A DNA stretch of 64,000 nucleotides from a candidate division TM6 bacterium SOIL31 (GCA_001468865.1 LDIY01000007.1:62001-126000); one strand, 5' to 3'; numbered from the stretch's first letter, positions 43,386 to 53,335 are shown. The notes: generated by a model from the sequence alone, not told the origin. Program-made: numbers and translations.

Positions 43386-44180
43386 CTACGCAGCAACTTT
43401 AGCTGATTTTGGTGCCGCTACTGCTTTATTATCAGCAACTTTTGTAGAAGCAGCTTCAGCTTTGCTATTTTGTGCTAACTTAATTTGATAATTTTTATCC
43501 ACTTCTTTGATTGCTTTTTCAGTCAGATTAAAATTATCAGCAACATAAATTGCGCGACCAGTCATTTTATCAAAAATCACATCGAACTTTTCATTTTGAG
43601 CGAGCTTAGCAACACCAGCTTCTAATCCGTGCGCTAACATTTCCGTTGCAATTTGCATGTCTAATTTAAGTTCTTCTTCTTTTTCTGCTACGAGATTTTT
43701 CAGATCACGTTCCATTTTGATCAATTTCTTTTCTTCTTTTTCACGTGCAGAATCGCTCATCATTGTTGATTTTGCTAAATAATCTGCTTTTGCTTTTTCA
43801 AACGCTTTTGAGTCATTTTGAATTTCTTGGGTTGCTAAATCACGTTTTGCTTCAATATCTTTACGCGCTTTTTGACCTTCTTGACACTCTCCCATAATAG
43901 CGAATGAATCAACAAATGCGATTTTAGCGTCAACTACGATATTTGCATCGCCTAACATATCTGTTGTTGAAAGTTGTTGAGGTTTTTGTGTTTCGCTTCT
44001 TTTTACTACAGTAATATTAGCTGAAGTTTTACCATCCGTATTTGTTGTCGCAAGAGATTGGGTTGTTTGAGTATTTTCTTTTTTTGCAGTAGAAGCGGAG
44101 ATGTTTTTATCTTCTGCTTTGCACGGGTTGCTCAATAGCATGATGCACAATCCGGTTGCTACAATGACACGATTTTTCAT
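43386..44180 (-). CDS. Skp/OmpH-like periplasmic chaperone
   Basis: The frame opens at 44285; GAAGGAAAATCGAA before the ATG at 44180 sets the true start, giving 264 residues with signal peptide (VIVATGLCIMLLSNPCKAE). After a Thr/Asn/Lys-rich stretch of about 80 residues, the OmpH domain starts at KIAFVDSFAIMGECQEGQKA and continues in a long charged coiled coil (SDSAREKEEKKLIKMERDL) to VIFDKMTGRAIYVADNFNLT. An Ala/Lys-rich tail follows. Skp keeps outer-membrane proteins unfolded in transit, consistent with the barrel proteins here. The N-terminal linker is longer than usual. Confidence 0.85.
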   Translation of the reverse strand: MKNRVIVATGLCIMLLSNPCKAEDKNISASTAKKENTQTTQSLATTNTDGKTSANITVVKRSETQKPQQLSTTDMLGDANIVVDAKIAFVDSFAIMGECQEGQKARKDIEAKRDLATQEIQNDSKAFEKAKADYLAKSTMMSDSAREKEEKKLIKMERDLKNLVAEKEEELKLDMQIATEMLAHGLEAGVAKLAQNEKFDVIFDKMTGRAIYVADNFNLTEKAIKEVDKNYQIKLAQNSKAEAASTKVADNKAVAAPKSAKVAA

Positions 44181-44281
44181 TTCGATTTTCCTTCTTAAAG
44201 TATGATTAATCTTGTTCGTCAATCTACTCTTTTTGATTGAATGAGTCAAATGTGAGAATGTATCGAAGAGTTGTTGGAAAA

Positions 44282-46972
44282 TCATGCATACAATTTTTTT
44301 GCAACAAATTTACGTACTTCTTCCATTACCACAATCGGTGCAGTTAAACAAATAATAATTAACCAATCGTGCGCAGAAAGAGGAACTGTTTTGAAAATGT
44401 GTCGCATAAAAGGTACGTAGACAATAGCAGATTGCAATGCCACAACCAATAACATTACTGCAATAAGTAATTTATTAGAAAATAATCCGAGTTCAAAAAG
44501 AGAACGTGTTTCTGAGCGACAGTTCCATGCATTAAACCATTGATACATAGCCATGGTAACTACTGTCATGGTGCGTGCGTGTGCAAGATCTGTGGTGTAA
44601 TAATAAAGAAATACAGCCAATGATCCAACTCCCATCGGAATTGCCATAAATAACATTTTAAGTAATAAAGTGCCATCGATTAAGCGGGGTTTTTTGGTGA
44701 GCCAGAAATTTTTTAGTAAATCAGGTTCTTTTGGTTCCATGGAAAGTCCAACATCCAAAAATCCATCAGTGACTAAATTAAGCCATAAAATTTGCACAGC
44801 AGTAATAGGAAGTGGCAGATCCGTGCCAGTGATAAGACTTGCAACAAGCGCAAAGAGCACGATTAATATTTCTCCCATGTTCGTAGAAAAAAAATAGAGA
44901 ATAATGCGCTTGAGTGTGTAAAAGATATGACGACCTTCTTCAATGGCGTTAATAATATTAATAAAAGAATCATTAAGAAGTACTAAATCAGCTGCTTGTT
45001 TTGCAACTTCAGTACCGCCACTTCCCATGGCAATACCAAGATCGGCGGTAACTAAAGAAGGTGCATCATTAATACCATCACCGGTCATTGCAACGATTTT
45101 TCCGGAACGTTGCAATAATTGAACAATGCGCATTTTGTGTTGCGCTGAAACACGTGAAAAGACGGTGATATGATCAATACGCTTAAGAAGATCTTCATCA
45201 TTCAACTCATTAATTTCTGATCCATCAACGTAATCATCTCCTTCTTTAAAGATACCTACTTGTTGTGCTACATGCAGTCCGGTAATTTGATGATCTCCTG
45301 TTGCCATAATAATTGAAAGACCAGCATTGCGCGCTTCTTGAATTGCAGAATTCACTTCGCCTCTAATGGAATCTTCGATTCCCGCAAACCCGAGAAGGTG
45401 CATTTTTGTTTCAAGTAAAGCTTGATAATCTTCAAGCGAATGTGCATTGTTACATTCCTCAAATGGAACTTGTTTTGTACCAATGGCAACAACGCGCAAA
45501 CCCTTTTCAAGAAAATCATCTAAAGCAATCTTTGTTTTTTGCGATTCATGAAAAGATCTTTTTAATACACTTTCAGGGGACCCCACTATAAACGCGATAC
45601 ATTCACCGTTTTTTCGATAAAATCCCGCATGGTAACGCGTGACGGAACTGAAAGGAATTTCATATATTTTTTCGTAGAGAGAAATCTGCTCACTGACAAC
45701 AGTTCCCATTTTTTCTGCAAAAACAGATAACGCAGCTTCAGTGGGGTCTCCTTTAATATCAAAAACATCCTGAGGCATGATATGGATAATTTCTGTATTA
45801 TTAAGTAATTGTGAGGCAATTGCCATTTCTATTAATGCGTTTTCTTCCGCGTGAGCAGTAACCGGAGTGCCATTTTTGCTGATGATTCCTTCAGAACGAT
45901 ATCCTTGTCCGCTGACTTGCCAGAATGAGCCCTGGCTATCAGGAGTCCATACCTGAGAAACAACCATCTCGTTGCGTGTGAGCGTTCCTGTTTTATCAAT
46001 AACAATAACATCTGTTCTTCCTAAAGCTTCAACGGCTTGCATATTGCGCACCAGCACAAAATGTTTTGCCATTTGCAAGGCACCTGCAACAAGCACCAGT
46101 GTCAGCACCACCGGTAATCCTTCTGGCACCACGCAGATGAAGAGCGCAGTAAGCATCACTAACAGTTCTTTGATTGGTTTTCCGGTAAAAATACCGATCG
46201 CAAACAAAAAAAGACAGGTGCCTAAGATAAAAACCAAAATCCAATGAGATACACGTTCAAGTTCTTTACGTAAGGGGATATCGGTATCAATTTCTTCGGT
46301 AATCACTTGTATTTTTCCAATTTCAGTGGCGGTACCAATAGCAGTAACTACGGCTTTACCAGAGCCTGTTACGATATACGTTCCTTTAAAAAGCATGTTT
46401 TTACGGTCCCCTAAGGGAGCGGAATGCTCAATGGTGGCATTGTCTTTTTCCGTAGCATGGGCTTCTCCCGTCAGAACTGCCTCATCAATACGTAAATTAT
46501 TGGCGGTGATAACGCGTGCGTCGGCAGGAACGCGCTGACCTTCTTGCAATAAAATGATATCGCCTACCACGAGATCTTTATCATCTACGATGACTTTTTT
46601 CCCATTACGCAGCACAACAGATTCTGTTTTAATATAGCGCTTGAGGTTTTCAATGATATTTTTGGTACGGGCTTCTTGTATGGTGCCAAGAATTGCATTA
46701 AAAAAAAGAACGCCACTAATAATAAAGGCATCGAGCTTATCTTCTCCAAAAATAAAAATAATCACTGCAGCGAAAAAGAGAATGTAGACCAATGGGTTTT
46801 GAAACTGACTAATAAAAAGAGAGATAATATTCTGCTGTTTTATTGTTTTGAGGGTGTTATAGCCGTGTTCTTTGTGCCGTATTTCTACCTCTGTGGGTAA
46901 AAGGCCCTGGTCTGGTGACGTTTTAAGATCTTGAAGTAATGTTTCAACAGGAGTTTGATAGGCATTATTCAT
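44282..46972 (-). CDS. P2-type cation-transporting ATPase (Ca2+-like)
   Basis: 896 residues with the P2A/PMR1 layout: N-terminal cation ATPase domain, two helices, actuator domain with LTGEAHATEK (TGES-type), helix M4 with CVVPEGLPVV, phosphorylation motif DKTGTLTRNE (Asp about 327), nucleotide domain with KGDPTEAA, hinge TGDGINDAPSL and a C-terminal six-helix set with NLVTDGFLDVGLS. The M4 and M6 residues suit Ca2+ or Mn2+ rather than heavy metals. The frame opens with TTG at 46984, but GGA seven bases before ATG 46972 favours that start. Confidence 0.93.
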   Translation of the reverse strand: MNNAYQTPVETLLQDLKTSPDQGLLPTEVEIRHKEHGYNTLKTIKQQNIISLFISQFQNPLVYILFFAAVIIFIFGEDKLDAFIISGVLFFNAILGTIQEARTKNIIENLKRYIKTESVVLRNGKKVIVDDKDLVVGDIILLQEGQRVPADARVITANNLRIDEAVLTGEAHATEKDNATIEHSAPLGDRKNMLFKGTYIVTGSGKAVVTAIGTATEIGKIQVITEEIDTDIPLRKELERVSHWILVFILGTCLFLFAIGIFTGKPIKELLVMLTALFICVVPEGLPVVLTLVLVAGALQMAKHFVLVRNMQAVEALGRTDVIVIDKTGTLTRNEMVVSQVWTPDSQGSFWQVSGQGYRSEGIISKNGTPVTAHAEENALIEMAIASQLLNNTEIIHIMPQDVFDIKGDPTEAALSVFAEKMGTVVSEQISLYEKIYEIPFSSVTRYHAGFYRKNGECIAFIVGSPESVLKRSFHESQKTKIALDDFLEKGLRVVAIGTKQVPFEECNNAHSLEDYQALLETKMHLLGFAGIEDSIRGEVNSAIQEARNAGLSIIMATGDHQITGLHVAQQVGIFKEGDDYVDGSEINELNDEDLLKRIDHITVFSRVSAQHKMRIVQLLQRSGKIVAMTGDGINDAPSLVTADLGIAMGSGGTEVAKQAADLVLLNDSFINIINAIEEGRHIFYTLKRIILYFFSTNMGEILIVLFALVASLITGTDLPLPITAVQILWLNLVTDGFLDVGLSMEPKEPDLLKNFWLTKKPRLIDGTLLLKMLFMAIPMGVGSLAVFLYYYTTDLAHARTMTVVTMAMYQWFNAWNCRSETRSLFELGLFSNKLLIAVMLLVVALQSAIVYVPFMRHIFKTVPLSAHDWLIIICLTAPIVVMEEVRKFVAKKLYA

Positions 46973-47192
46973 AATGTTTTCCAAAAGTAGGGGTTATGAG
47001 AGTTGTTTTGTTAAAAAATAATACAAAATGCTCGTTTAACAGCAACACTTCATTTTTATTGCCATAATAGTATTTATGATTTTATCGATCAACTCTTTAT
47101 TTTAATTGATTTTTAACAATATCGTTGCAGTTTGGAAATGTTTTGTGGAAAAATAATAACAGGAAAAGGTTTTTTATTTAAAAAAGGAGAGT
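46973..47192. promoter_or_regulatory. Divergent AT-rich region
   Basis: 220 bp between the ATPase and the exported-repeat gene at 47193. No structured element or confident promoter is seen; AAAGGAGAGTGTG before 47193 is its ribosome binding site. Confidence 0.3.
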
Positions 47193-47972
47193 GTGATGAA
47201 GAATGTAAAAGGATTGCTCGCGGTTGTAACGCTTTGTTGTATGGTATCGGCATCAGTAATGGGCATGGGAATGAGAAACTCTAACTATGCCAATTTTATG
47301 AGACAATATGCAGGCCGTGAAAATCAGATTATTACCCCCAATAATATGATCAATATGGATTGGTTAAGAGGGGCGGCTGCAGCAGTGTTTTATGATGGAT
47401 ACACTAATGATAATGATATAGCAAGAGTCTTATGGATGCATATTACTCCTATAGTTAATTCTGCAGCTCAACGCTATCCTAACCAAGATGAATTTAAAAC
47501 GCGTATATGGCAGGCATTGACGCGAAGCATTGATGAATTACGCCGTCAAGGTGGTCAGGGTTCTATGCCTTCAGGAACGCCAGCTACCACTACTCCACGA
47601 GGTACTACTTCTCAACAGCAGCTTCAATCTATCCAAGAAGAAACAGAAATTGCAAAAGCATTTGGTCAGTTGCGTAATCTTTATTCCCAGATTATTCAAG
47701 TAAATCCTACTCAGGTTTATTATGCGGGATCGTTGAGTACAGCATTCTTGCGTAATTCATTGAATCTTGTGTTGGGTGATGGTGCGCGCCGATTAACTAT
47801 GGCAAATAAAGAGTTTATTAAAAACTCATTAATGGATATTGCAGAAGTTCTGACGCTTCAAATATTACTGAACTCTAAAAGCGCCTCTAATCCGCAAATC
47901 CAAAACGCAATTATTCAAGGGGTGAGACGTCAGGTTGCAACATATATTGATGCACAACCAGTATCTCGCTAA
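47193..47972 (+). CDS. Exported two-repeat protein, tandem paralogue A
   Basis: 259 residues; signal peptide (LLAVVTLCCMVSASVMGMG). It has two copies of a helical module: residues 45-118 (NNMINMDWLRGAAAAVFYDG...) and 175-255 (VYYAGSLSTAFLRNSLNLVL...), separated by a Thr/Ser/Gln-rich linker. The first module is almost identical to that of the next gene; the second resembles a module in the exported protein at 54648. Function unknown. Followed by its own terminator and then by paralogue B. Confidence 0.75.
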   Translation: MMKNVKGLLAVVTLCCMVSASVMGMGMRNSNYANFMRQYAGRENQIITPNNMINMDWLRGAAAAVFYDGYTNDNDIARVLWMHITPIVNSAAQRYPNQDEFKTRIWQALTRSIDELRRQGGQGSMPSGTPATTTPRGTTSQQQLQSIQEETEIAKAFGQLRNLYSQIIQVNPTQVYYAGSLSTAFLRNSLNLVLGDGARRLTMANKEFIKNSLMDIAEVLTLQILLNSKSASNPQIQNAIIQGVRRQVATYIDAQPVSR

Positions 47973-47991
47973 ATAAATGTATATAATTAAG

Positions 47992-48022
47992 AAGGAAGTG
48001 CTTATCGGCACTTCCTTTTTTC
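47992..48022 (+). terminator. Terminator between the two tandem paralogues
   Basis: AAGGAAGTGC (47992-48001) pairs with GCACTTCCTT (48008-48017), then a T-run. Confidence 0.85.
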
Positions 48023-48034
48023 AAACTAAAAAGG

Positions 48035-48769
48035 ATGTTTATGAACAAGCATATTAAGATTCTTTTTTTTGGGATGCTTATAGGTGTCTCATCAGTAGCT
48101 GTAGCTATTATGCCGTTTAATGTTGATCCGCAGGTAAGAAGCTCCAATTACAGCAATTTTATGAGACAATATCCTTATCCTGAATATCAGATTATTACGC
48201 CTAATAATATGATTAATATGGATTGGTTACGAGGTGCAGCAGCGGCAGTGTTTTATGATGGATACACCACTGACAATGATATTGCGATGGTTTTATGGAG
48301 ACATATGACAAATGTAGTAAACTTCGTTGCTCAGCGTTATCCTAATCAAAATGAAATTAAAACGCGTTTGTGGCAAGCCTTAACGCGAAGTATTGATGAA
48401 TTACGTCGTCAAGGCATGCAGCAACAACAAGTACGTCCTACTTATACGCCATCAACCTCATACGCAGTTCCTCAAAGACCATTGCCTTCCACACCATCGG
48501 CTGTAACAACATCTACCATGCCTTTAACAAAAGAAGGTATTCTGAATGGTGCTTTAGGTTCTACTTATGCAGCAAAATTGAGAGATATTCTTAATTATAA
48601 TGATGCAAGATCAATAAAAGCAGGACTTATCAGTTTAGCAAATGCTATTACTACTGATATTGATAATATTAATGAAGAAAATACTTCTCGAGAAACTAAA
48701 ATGGCGGATCTTAAACGCAGAATTGATGCTATTCATGCCAAAATGGTTCAAAGACGCGCTCGTGATTAA
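48035..48769 (+). CDS. Exported two-repeat protein, tandem paralogue B
   Basis: 244 residues with a signal peptide (ILFFGMLIGVSSVAVAIM). The segment RSSNYSNFMRQYPYPEYQII and the following MINMDWLRGAAAAVFYDGYT match paralogue A almost residue for residue up to LTRSIDELRRQG, after which the linker and C-terminal half diverge completely (KEGILNGALGSTYAAKLRDI...). This shows duplication with free change of the second half. Function unknown. Confidence 0.75.
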   Translation: MFMNKHIKILFFGMLIGVSSVAVAIMPFNVDPQVRSSNYSNFMRQYPYPEYQIITPNNMINMDWLRGAAAAVFYDGYTTDNDIAMVLWRHMTNVVNFVAQRYPNQNEIKTRLWQALTRSIDELRRQGMQQQQVRPTYTPSTSYAVPQRPLPSTPSAVTTSTMPLTKEGILNGALGSTYAAKLRDILNYNDARSIKAGLISLANAITTDIDNINEENTSRETKMADLKRRIDAIHAKMVQRRARD

Positions 48770-48779
48770 AAAACTTTTC

Positions 48780-48809
48780 GTAGGGGGAGTACAAAACTCC
48801 CCTACTTTT
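48780..48809. terminator. Bidirectional terminator
   Basis: GTAGGGGGAGT (48780-48790) pairs with ACTCCCCTAC (48796-48805) with one bulged G; T-rich exits on both strands. Confidence 0.85.
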
Positions 48810-49830
48810 ATAATGCATGCTTTTTCAACAAACCCTTATCCAACTTTGCTCGTCTTTCATCAATCTCATTTTTTTTCAGCAAACCCGTTTGCGTTCCTAG
48901 ATGTTGAATAACACTTGCACTGTTGATAATTCCTGCGCGGAGCGCATCTTCAATTGATGCTCCATAATTAAGTTGTGCAACAAAACATGAACCAAATGCA
49001 TCACCAGCACCCGTGCTACTGACGATATCAACTTTAATGCTGGGGTGAAAATAGATACTTTTTTTATCTGATGCATGAACTCCTTCAGCACCGTTTGTTA
49101 CCACAATGATAGAAGTGCCATAGGCATGTACTGCAGCAAAAAATAGTTCCAAGGTAAAAGATGTTGAGGTTGGATCAAGTGATTTATAGAGCAACTCCGC
49201 TTCATAATTATTTAAAATTAAAATATCGATATTTTTCAGAGCTTCTTTTAAATAATGAGCGCCTGTCTGTAACTGGCTAGTTCCCGGGTTTACGGCAACT
49301 GCTTTATTATATTTTTTAGCGATCTGCGTTATAGGAATAAGAAGAGGCGCTGCGGAACCACTGAGTGAAGTAATATATAATTGATCGCTTTCTGCAATCG
49401 CAGATTCCGGTAATTCTTTTTCAGTAAGAGACATGCTTATGCCCCGATATACCAAAACAGCATTATTATTGTTTGGACCGGGAATAATAAAAGAAGTACC
49501 GGTTGGTTCAGTTTTTGCTTGCTGAACATAGTGGGTATGAACGTGTTCTTTATGCAATGCAACAAAAATAAAATCAGCTGCTTGATCAGTCCCAATTTTG
49601 CAAAAAATAGAAGCGTCAAAACCCGCGCGAGAAAAAGACACGGCAGCATTTGCAGCTCCTCCCCCGCAATAATAGAGAATATTTTTTACTTCTATTTTGG
49701 CGCCGGCACGCATGCAAATATATGAGTTTTTTTCTTCTGTATGAAAGCGCACAGTTTCGGTGTTGCCATACTGAATAAAGACATCTTGTAATGCGCCGCC
49801 GATGGTGAGAATTTTAACGTTATGCTTCAT
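48808..49830 (-). CDS. PfkB-family carbohydrate kinase
   Basis: 340 residues of the ribokinase fold. N-terminal glycine pair motif CGGGAANAAVSFSRAG and the C-terminal signature SSTGAGDAFGSCFVAQL, with the catalytic Asp in GAGDA, are intact. The substrate (ribose, fructose, adenosine or other) cannot be set by eye. It is the first-transcribed-last gene of the hisS-DUF1653-kinase group on the minus strand, with 24 bp to the DUF1653 gene. Confidence 0.9.
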   Translation of the reverse strand: MKHNVKILTIGGALQDVFIQYGNTETVRFHTEEKNSYICMRAGAKIEVKNILYYCGGGAANAAVSFSRAGFDASIFCKIGTDQAADFIFVALHKEHVHTHYVQQAKTEPTGTSFIIPGPNNNNAVLVYRGISMSLTEKELPESAIAESDQLYITSLSGSAAPLLIPITQIAKKYNKAVAVNPGTSQLQTGAHYLKEALKNIDILILNNYEAELLYKSLDPTSTSFTLELFFAAVHAYGTSIIVVTNGAEGVHASDKKSIYFHPSIKVDIVSSTGAGDAFGSCFVAQLNYGASIEDALRAGIINSASVIQHLGTQTGLLKKNEIDERRAKLDKGLLKKHAL

Positions 49831-49854
49831 TGCGTCCTTTTAACGCATTAATTT

Positions 49855-50088
49855 TTACTTCACATGCCTAAATCGTGGCACAATGTAACCATCAACTTCT
49901 ATATTTTCTAAAAACATATCGAATGGGCGATGCCACACCTTACTTATTTCATTATCATACAACGCTTCATACACAACGTACCACTTCAATTCTTCAGTGT
50001 GCAGTGAAATGGCGATGATACGATAGTCTTTATTTTTATAATGGCGCCAAATTTGATTGGGTTGAATGTGATGGTTGATTGCTTGCAT
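49855..50088 (-). CDS. DUF1653 family protein
   Basis: 77 residues, a complete small beta-domain of the DUF1653 type: IWRHYKNKDYRIIAISLHTE, WYVVYEALYDNE, WHRPFDMFLENIE. Members are common beside translation and housekeeping genes but lack a proven role. It sits 7 bp after hisS and 24 bp before the kinase gene, so the three are likely cotranscribed. Confidence 0.9.
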   Translation of the reverse strand: MQAINHHIQPNQIWRHYKNKDYRIIAISLHTEELKWYVVYEALYDNEISKVWHRPFDMFLENIEVDGYIVPRFRHVK

Positions 50089-50095
50089 CAGATTC

Positions 50096-51355
50096 CTATT
50101 TTTTCAGTACCTTCACCAGATCAACTTGTGCAACAGCTTGTTCAGTTCCTGCCATCATATTCTTGAGCATCACGGTACGGTTTGCTTGTTCCGTTTCACC
50201 AATAATGATTGCGTATGCAGCGCCAACACTACCAGCTTTACGCATCATACTTTTCATTGATCCTTCAAAGATAATATCAGTAGCTAAACCGTGCGCGCGT
50301 AATTCATCAGCAAGCAATAATGCCAACGTGTGTTGTTGTGCAGACATAGGAATAATCATGTGCAGCGCAGGAAGATGAGGAATTGTAAGCTTATCGCGCA
50401 AGGGTTCTAGTAAAAGCAAAAGGCGCTCCATGCCAAATGCAGCACCAACGGCCGCCTTATCTTGACTGCCGCCTAAATCTTTCACCAATTGATTATAGCG
50501 GCCACCGCCACAAAAGGTATTCTGTGCGCCAAGATCTTTGCTCACAAACTCAAACACTGTCTTATTATAATAATCAAGCCCACGGACCAACGTTGGTCGA
50601 TATACATGGGAAACAGAAAGAAGGGCGAGTTGATTTTGTAAATCTTTCCATTCTTGTGCACATTCAGAACATAAGTGATCTGCAATGTGTGGGGCGGTGC
50701 GATATATCTCTTGGCATTCCGGTGTTTTGCAATCAAAAATACGCATAATATTGTGTTGTTTGCGTTCTCTGCATTGATCACAAATGTTTTCGGTCACGCC
50801 AGGTTTATCCAGGAATTTCCGAAGAGTAACAAGATATTTTTCACGATCTTGAGAGCAACCCAAAAAATTGAGGACTAAAGCATAATTACTTATTTTTAGC
50901 GTTTCGTGGAAATAACGATCAAGCATGGTAATTAATTGTACGTCTTCTGAAATTGAGCCTGAACCAATAATTTCCATGGTTACTTGATGGAATTGACGGA
51001 ATCTTCCTTTTTGAGGGCGTTCATAGCGAAACATTGGTCCGCAGGCAAATACTTTCCACGGAGTTGTTTGGATGTGATGTTCGTTGAATGCGCGCACAGT
51101 TGGAGCGGTGCCTTCCGGGCGCAAACAAATACGATTTTCGCTGCTTTCTTGACGTTGTTCGATGAGAAACATCTCTTTTGATACTACATCAGTATGCGTT
51201 CCGAGTGATCGAACAAAAAGATCGACCGGTTCTAAGATAGGAGTTTGTATTTCAGTAAAATGATACAAAGAGAGGTGTTTTTTTACTGAATCAATAACAA
51301 AATTGAATAGTGTACAATCGATAAAATCTTGCGTGCCTTTTACGCGTGGTATCAT
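50096..51355 (-). CDS. hisS: Histidyl-tRNA synthetase
   Basis: 419 residues, class II. Motif 2 region FACGPMFRYERPQKGRFRQFHQ, the HisA motif LVRGLDYYNKTVFEF and HisB-like FCGGGRYNQLVKDLGG are complete; the C-terminal anticodon domain follows. Begins MIPRVKGTQDFID, as usual for the family. Two insertions of CxxC type (ICDQCRERK, HLCSECAQEW) lie in the middle; these zinc-like pairs occur in some bacterial HisRS. First gene of a three-gene group. Confidence 0.97.
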   Translation of the reverse strand: MIPRVKGTQDFIDCTLFNFVIDSVKKHLSLYHFTEIQTPILEPVDLFVRSLGTHTDVVSKEMFLIEQRQESSENRICLRPEGTAPTVRAFNEHHIQTTPWKVFACGPMFRYERPQKGRFRQFHQVTMEIIGSGSISEDVQLITMLDRYFHETLKISNYALVLNFLGCSQDREKYLVTLRKFLDKPGVTENICDQCRERKQHNIMRIFDCKTPECQEIYRTAPHIADHLCSECAQEWKDLQNQLALLSVSHVYRPTLVRGLDYYNKTVFEFVSKDLGAQNTFCGGGRYNQLVKDLGGSQDKAAVGAAFGMERLLLLLEPLRDKLTIPHLPALHMIIPMSAQQHTLALLLADELRAHGLATDIIFEGSMKSMMRKAGSVGAAYAIIIGETEQANRTVMLKNMMAGTEQAVAQVDLVKVLKK

Positions 51356-51468
51356 AAGAAATCCTGACTTAAAACTATTTTTATCTTTATCAGTTTAAAC
51401 GAATTTTATTTTTAAGCACAGCCTCTGTTTTTAAGTTATCTTATTGCTTGTTAAATTCTACCTAAGCC

Positions 51469-51497
51469 GGCTTTGCTAAACGAAGTGAAGCAAAGCC
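51469..51497. repeat. Palindromic hairpin upstream of the 51587 outer-membrane protein gene
   Basis: GGCTTTGCT (51469-51477) and AGCAAAGCC (51489-51497) form a perfect 9-bp stem around AAACGAAGTGA. The sequence shares the CTTTGCTAAACGAAG flavour of the dispersed GC-rich repeat. It lies in the 231-bp hisS-OMP divergent gap, in which nothing else is seen. Confidence 0.55.
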
Positions 51498-51586
51498 TAT
51501 TTTATTTGACTTGCAGCTTCTATTCATGGTACACAATACAACAAAGGTATTAAAAAGTATGGTGAAATAAAAAACAAAGGAGACGA

Positions 51587-53209
51587 ATGAAACACGCTAA
51601 ACTATTAGCAGTGGCTGCATTAAGCGCCCTAAGCGCAACAATTCTTGCAGACTGTAATGACAGTTCTCGATTAGAAGCAACGGGCAAAACGGTATTATCG
51701 ATACATCCGCTCTTTGTTTCACAACAACCTGAAATGGTTTCAGGTTTTCGTTCAGATCGCAGCCATGAACGCGAAGATGGCCGTGGCGGTGCATTTGAAG
51801 CAGTTCTTTTTGGAAGCCGCACAACAAGTGGTAAAGATTTGGCACGTTATTTCTTCTATGATGGGTTGGAGCAATTAACAGTGGCTGAAGTTGGGCCAGT
51901 TCCTGGAGAAGCTGGTTTTGGTTTCCAAAATCTTTTAGCGCAAAATTTTAATGTATTTACTATCGATGGTGATTTTGCAAGTACTATCACGATCGATCCG
52001 CAACAAAGTGTTATTGGTTTGGGTTTGTATGACAGACAAAGTTTCTGGAAAAATCATGATAATGGCAGAGGTTTTTGGTTGAGTGTTTCAACATCAATTC
52101 AGCACGTAAAAAACACCATGAATTTTTGTGAGTTTGTGAGTAATGATGGTGGTGGCGTAAATGAGGCAGCCAATGAATTTGCATTTGCTAACATGACAGA
52201 AGCATTTGCGCAACCAGATTGGTGTTTTGGTAAGATATGCGCCGGTTCATCAATGAAAAAAACCGGACTTGCAGATATTGAATTTAAAGTAGGATATGAA
52301 TGGTTGCAGCTTGATCCTGCACATATGGAATCTTATATCGGTCTTGTGATTCCAACCGGTAACAAAAACAAAGGCGTTTATGTTTTTGAACCTATCGTGG
52401 GTCGTGGTAAATATGCCGGTATTATGTTTGGAAGCTCATTGGGCTTAGAAATATGGAACAGCGAAATGGGAGACAAGAACATTCGTTTTGAATTAGCTAA
52501 CCATACTGAAATTTTATTCAAAAGAGATCAAGTGCGTTCATTTGATTTAAAACATAGACCATGGAGCAGATATTTGCCGGTTTATGTAACGCAAGAACAA
52601 GCATTAGAGGCGTTGAGCTTGGTTGGAACAGATCCTTTACATGCACAAAACATGTCCACACCCGGTATTAATGTGTTTACACAAAAATTACAGGTAAAAC
52701 CTGGTCTTACTCATGATATCAATACCGGTTTTGTTTTTACCTGGAATAGGTTCCAAGCTGAAGTGGGTTACAATTTCCTTGCAAAAAGAGCGGAAATTGT
52801 AGAATTTGATTGCCCGTGGCAACCAGTTGTGGCATTGAAGCATTTCCTTGGTGCTGGCCAAACTAATCCAATACGTACCATTCACGGCAATCCATATTAT
52901 GAACAGATTGTGGATAGCATCGCTGGCACCTTTCCATTCCCGGTGCCTCCGGTAGAAGGAATACGATTAATTCCGGTGCCTGCAGCGAATTTTGAAACTG
53001 TTGTTATTACCCAGGCAGATATCGATTTAAATACTGCCTCAACTCCTGCGATTTTGACCAATACGCTCTATGGAACGCTTGGTTTTGACCTAAAAGATAG
53101 AGAATATCCATTATTTGGTAATGTTGGTGGCTCATTTACCTTCTCTAAGAGTAATGATGCCGCTCCTCGGCGATGGGTTTTATGGGCTAAGATGGGCTTT
53201 TCATATTAA
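51587..53209 (+). CDS. Outer-membrane protein (porin-like beta-barrel)
   Basis: 540 residues; signal peptide (LLAVAALSALSATILADC), possibly with a lipobox-like ADC. The mature protein is rich in Gly, Asn and aromatic residues in alternating strands, and ends in WVLWAKMGFSY with a terminal aromatic residue, the BAM-recognition signature of outer-membrane barrels. Short anti-parallel strands such as DIEFKVGYEWLQL and FVFTWNRFQAEVGYNFLAK support a barrel. Its gene is flanked by hairpin repeats on both sides. AAAGGAGACGA precedes the ATG. Dependentiae-type genomes encode many such proteins. Confidence 0.85.
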   Translation: MKHAKLLAVAALSALSATILADCNDSSRLEATGKTVLSIHPLFVSQQPEMVSGFRSDRSHEREDGRGGAFEAVLFGSRTTSGKDLARYFFYDGLEQLTVAEVGPVPGEAGFGFQNLLAQNFNVFTIDGDFASTITIDPQQSVIGLGLYDRQSFWKNHDNGRGFWLSVSTSIQHVKNTMNFCEFVSNDGGGVNEAANEFAFANMTEAFAQPDWCFGKICAGSSMKKTGLADIEFKVGYEWLQLDPAHMESYIGLVIPTGNKNKGVYVFEPIVGRGKYAGIMFGSSLGLEIWNSEMGDKNIRFELANHTEILFKRDQVRSFDLKHRPWSRYLPVYVTQEQALEALSLVGTDPLHAQNMSTPGINVFTQKLQVKPGLTHDINTGFVFTWNRFQAEVGYNFLAKRAEIVEFDCPWQPVVALKHFLGAGQTNPIRTIHGNPYYEQIVDSIAGTFPFPVPPVEGIRLIPVPAANFETVVITQADIDLNTASTPAILTNTLYGTLGFDLKDREYPLFGNVGGSFTFSKSNDAAPRRWVLWAKMGFSY

Positions 53210-53261
53210 TAACTTATTATAAAGAACTTTTTTTAATAAAAAGTTGAACCAAAGATAAATG

Positions 53262-53326
53262 GGTGCCCGACTGAAGAGAAGCCTACTTCGCATAAAGCTA
53301 CAAAGGCCGCAGTCGGAAGTTGGGCT
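53262..53326. repeat. Dispersed GC-rich repeat downstream of the OMP gene
   Basis: CCGACTG (53267-53273) and CAGTCGG (53310-53316) bracket a core CCTACTTCGCATAAAGCTAC, matching the CTTCGC(T/C)AAAGCT core of the dispersed repeat. It lies between the OMP stop and the converging terminator. Confidence 0.65.
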
Positions 53327-53335
53327 AAATAAAAA

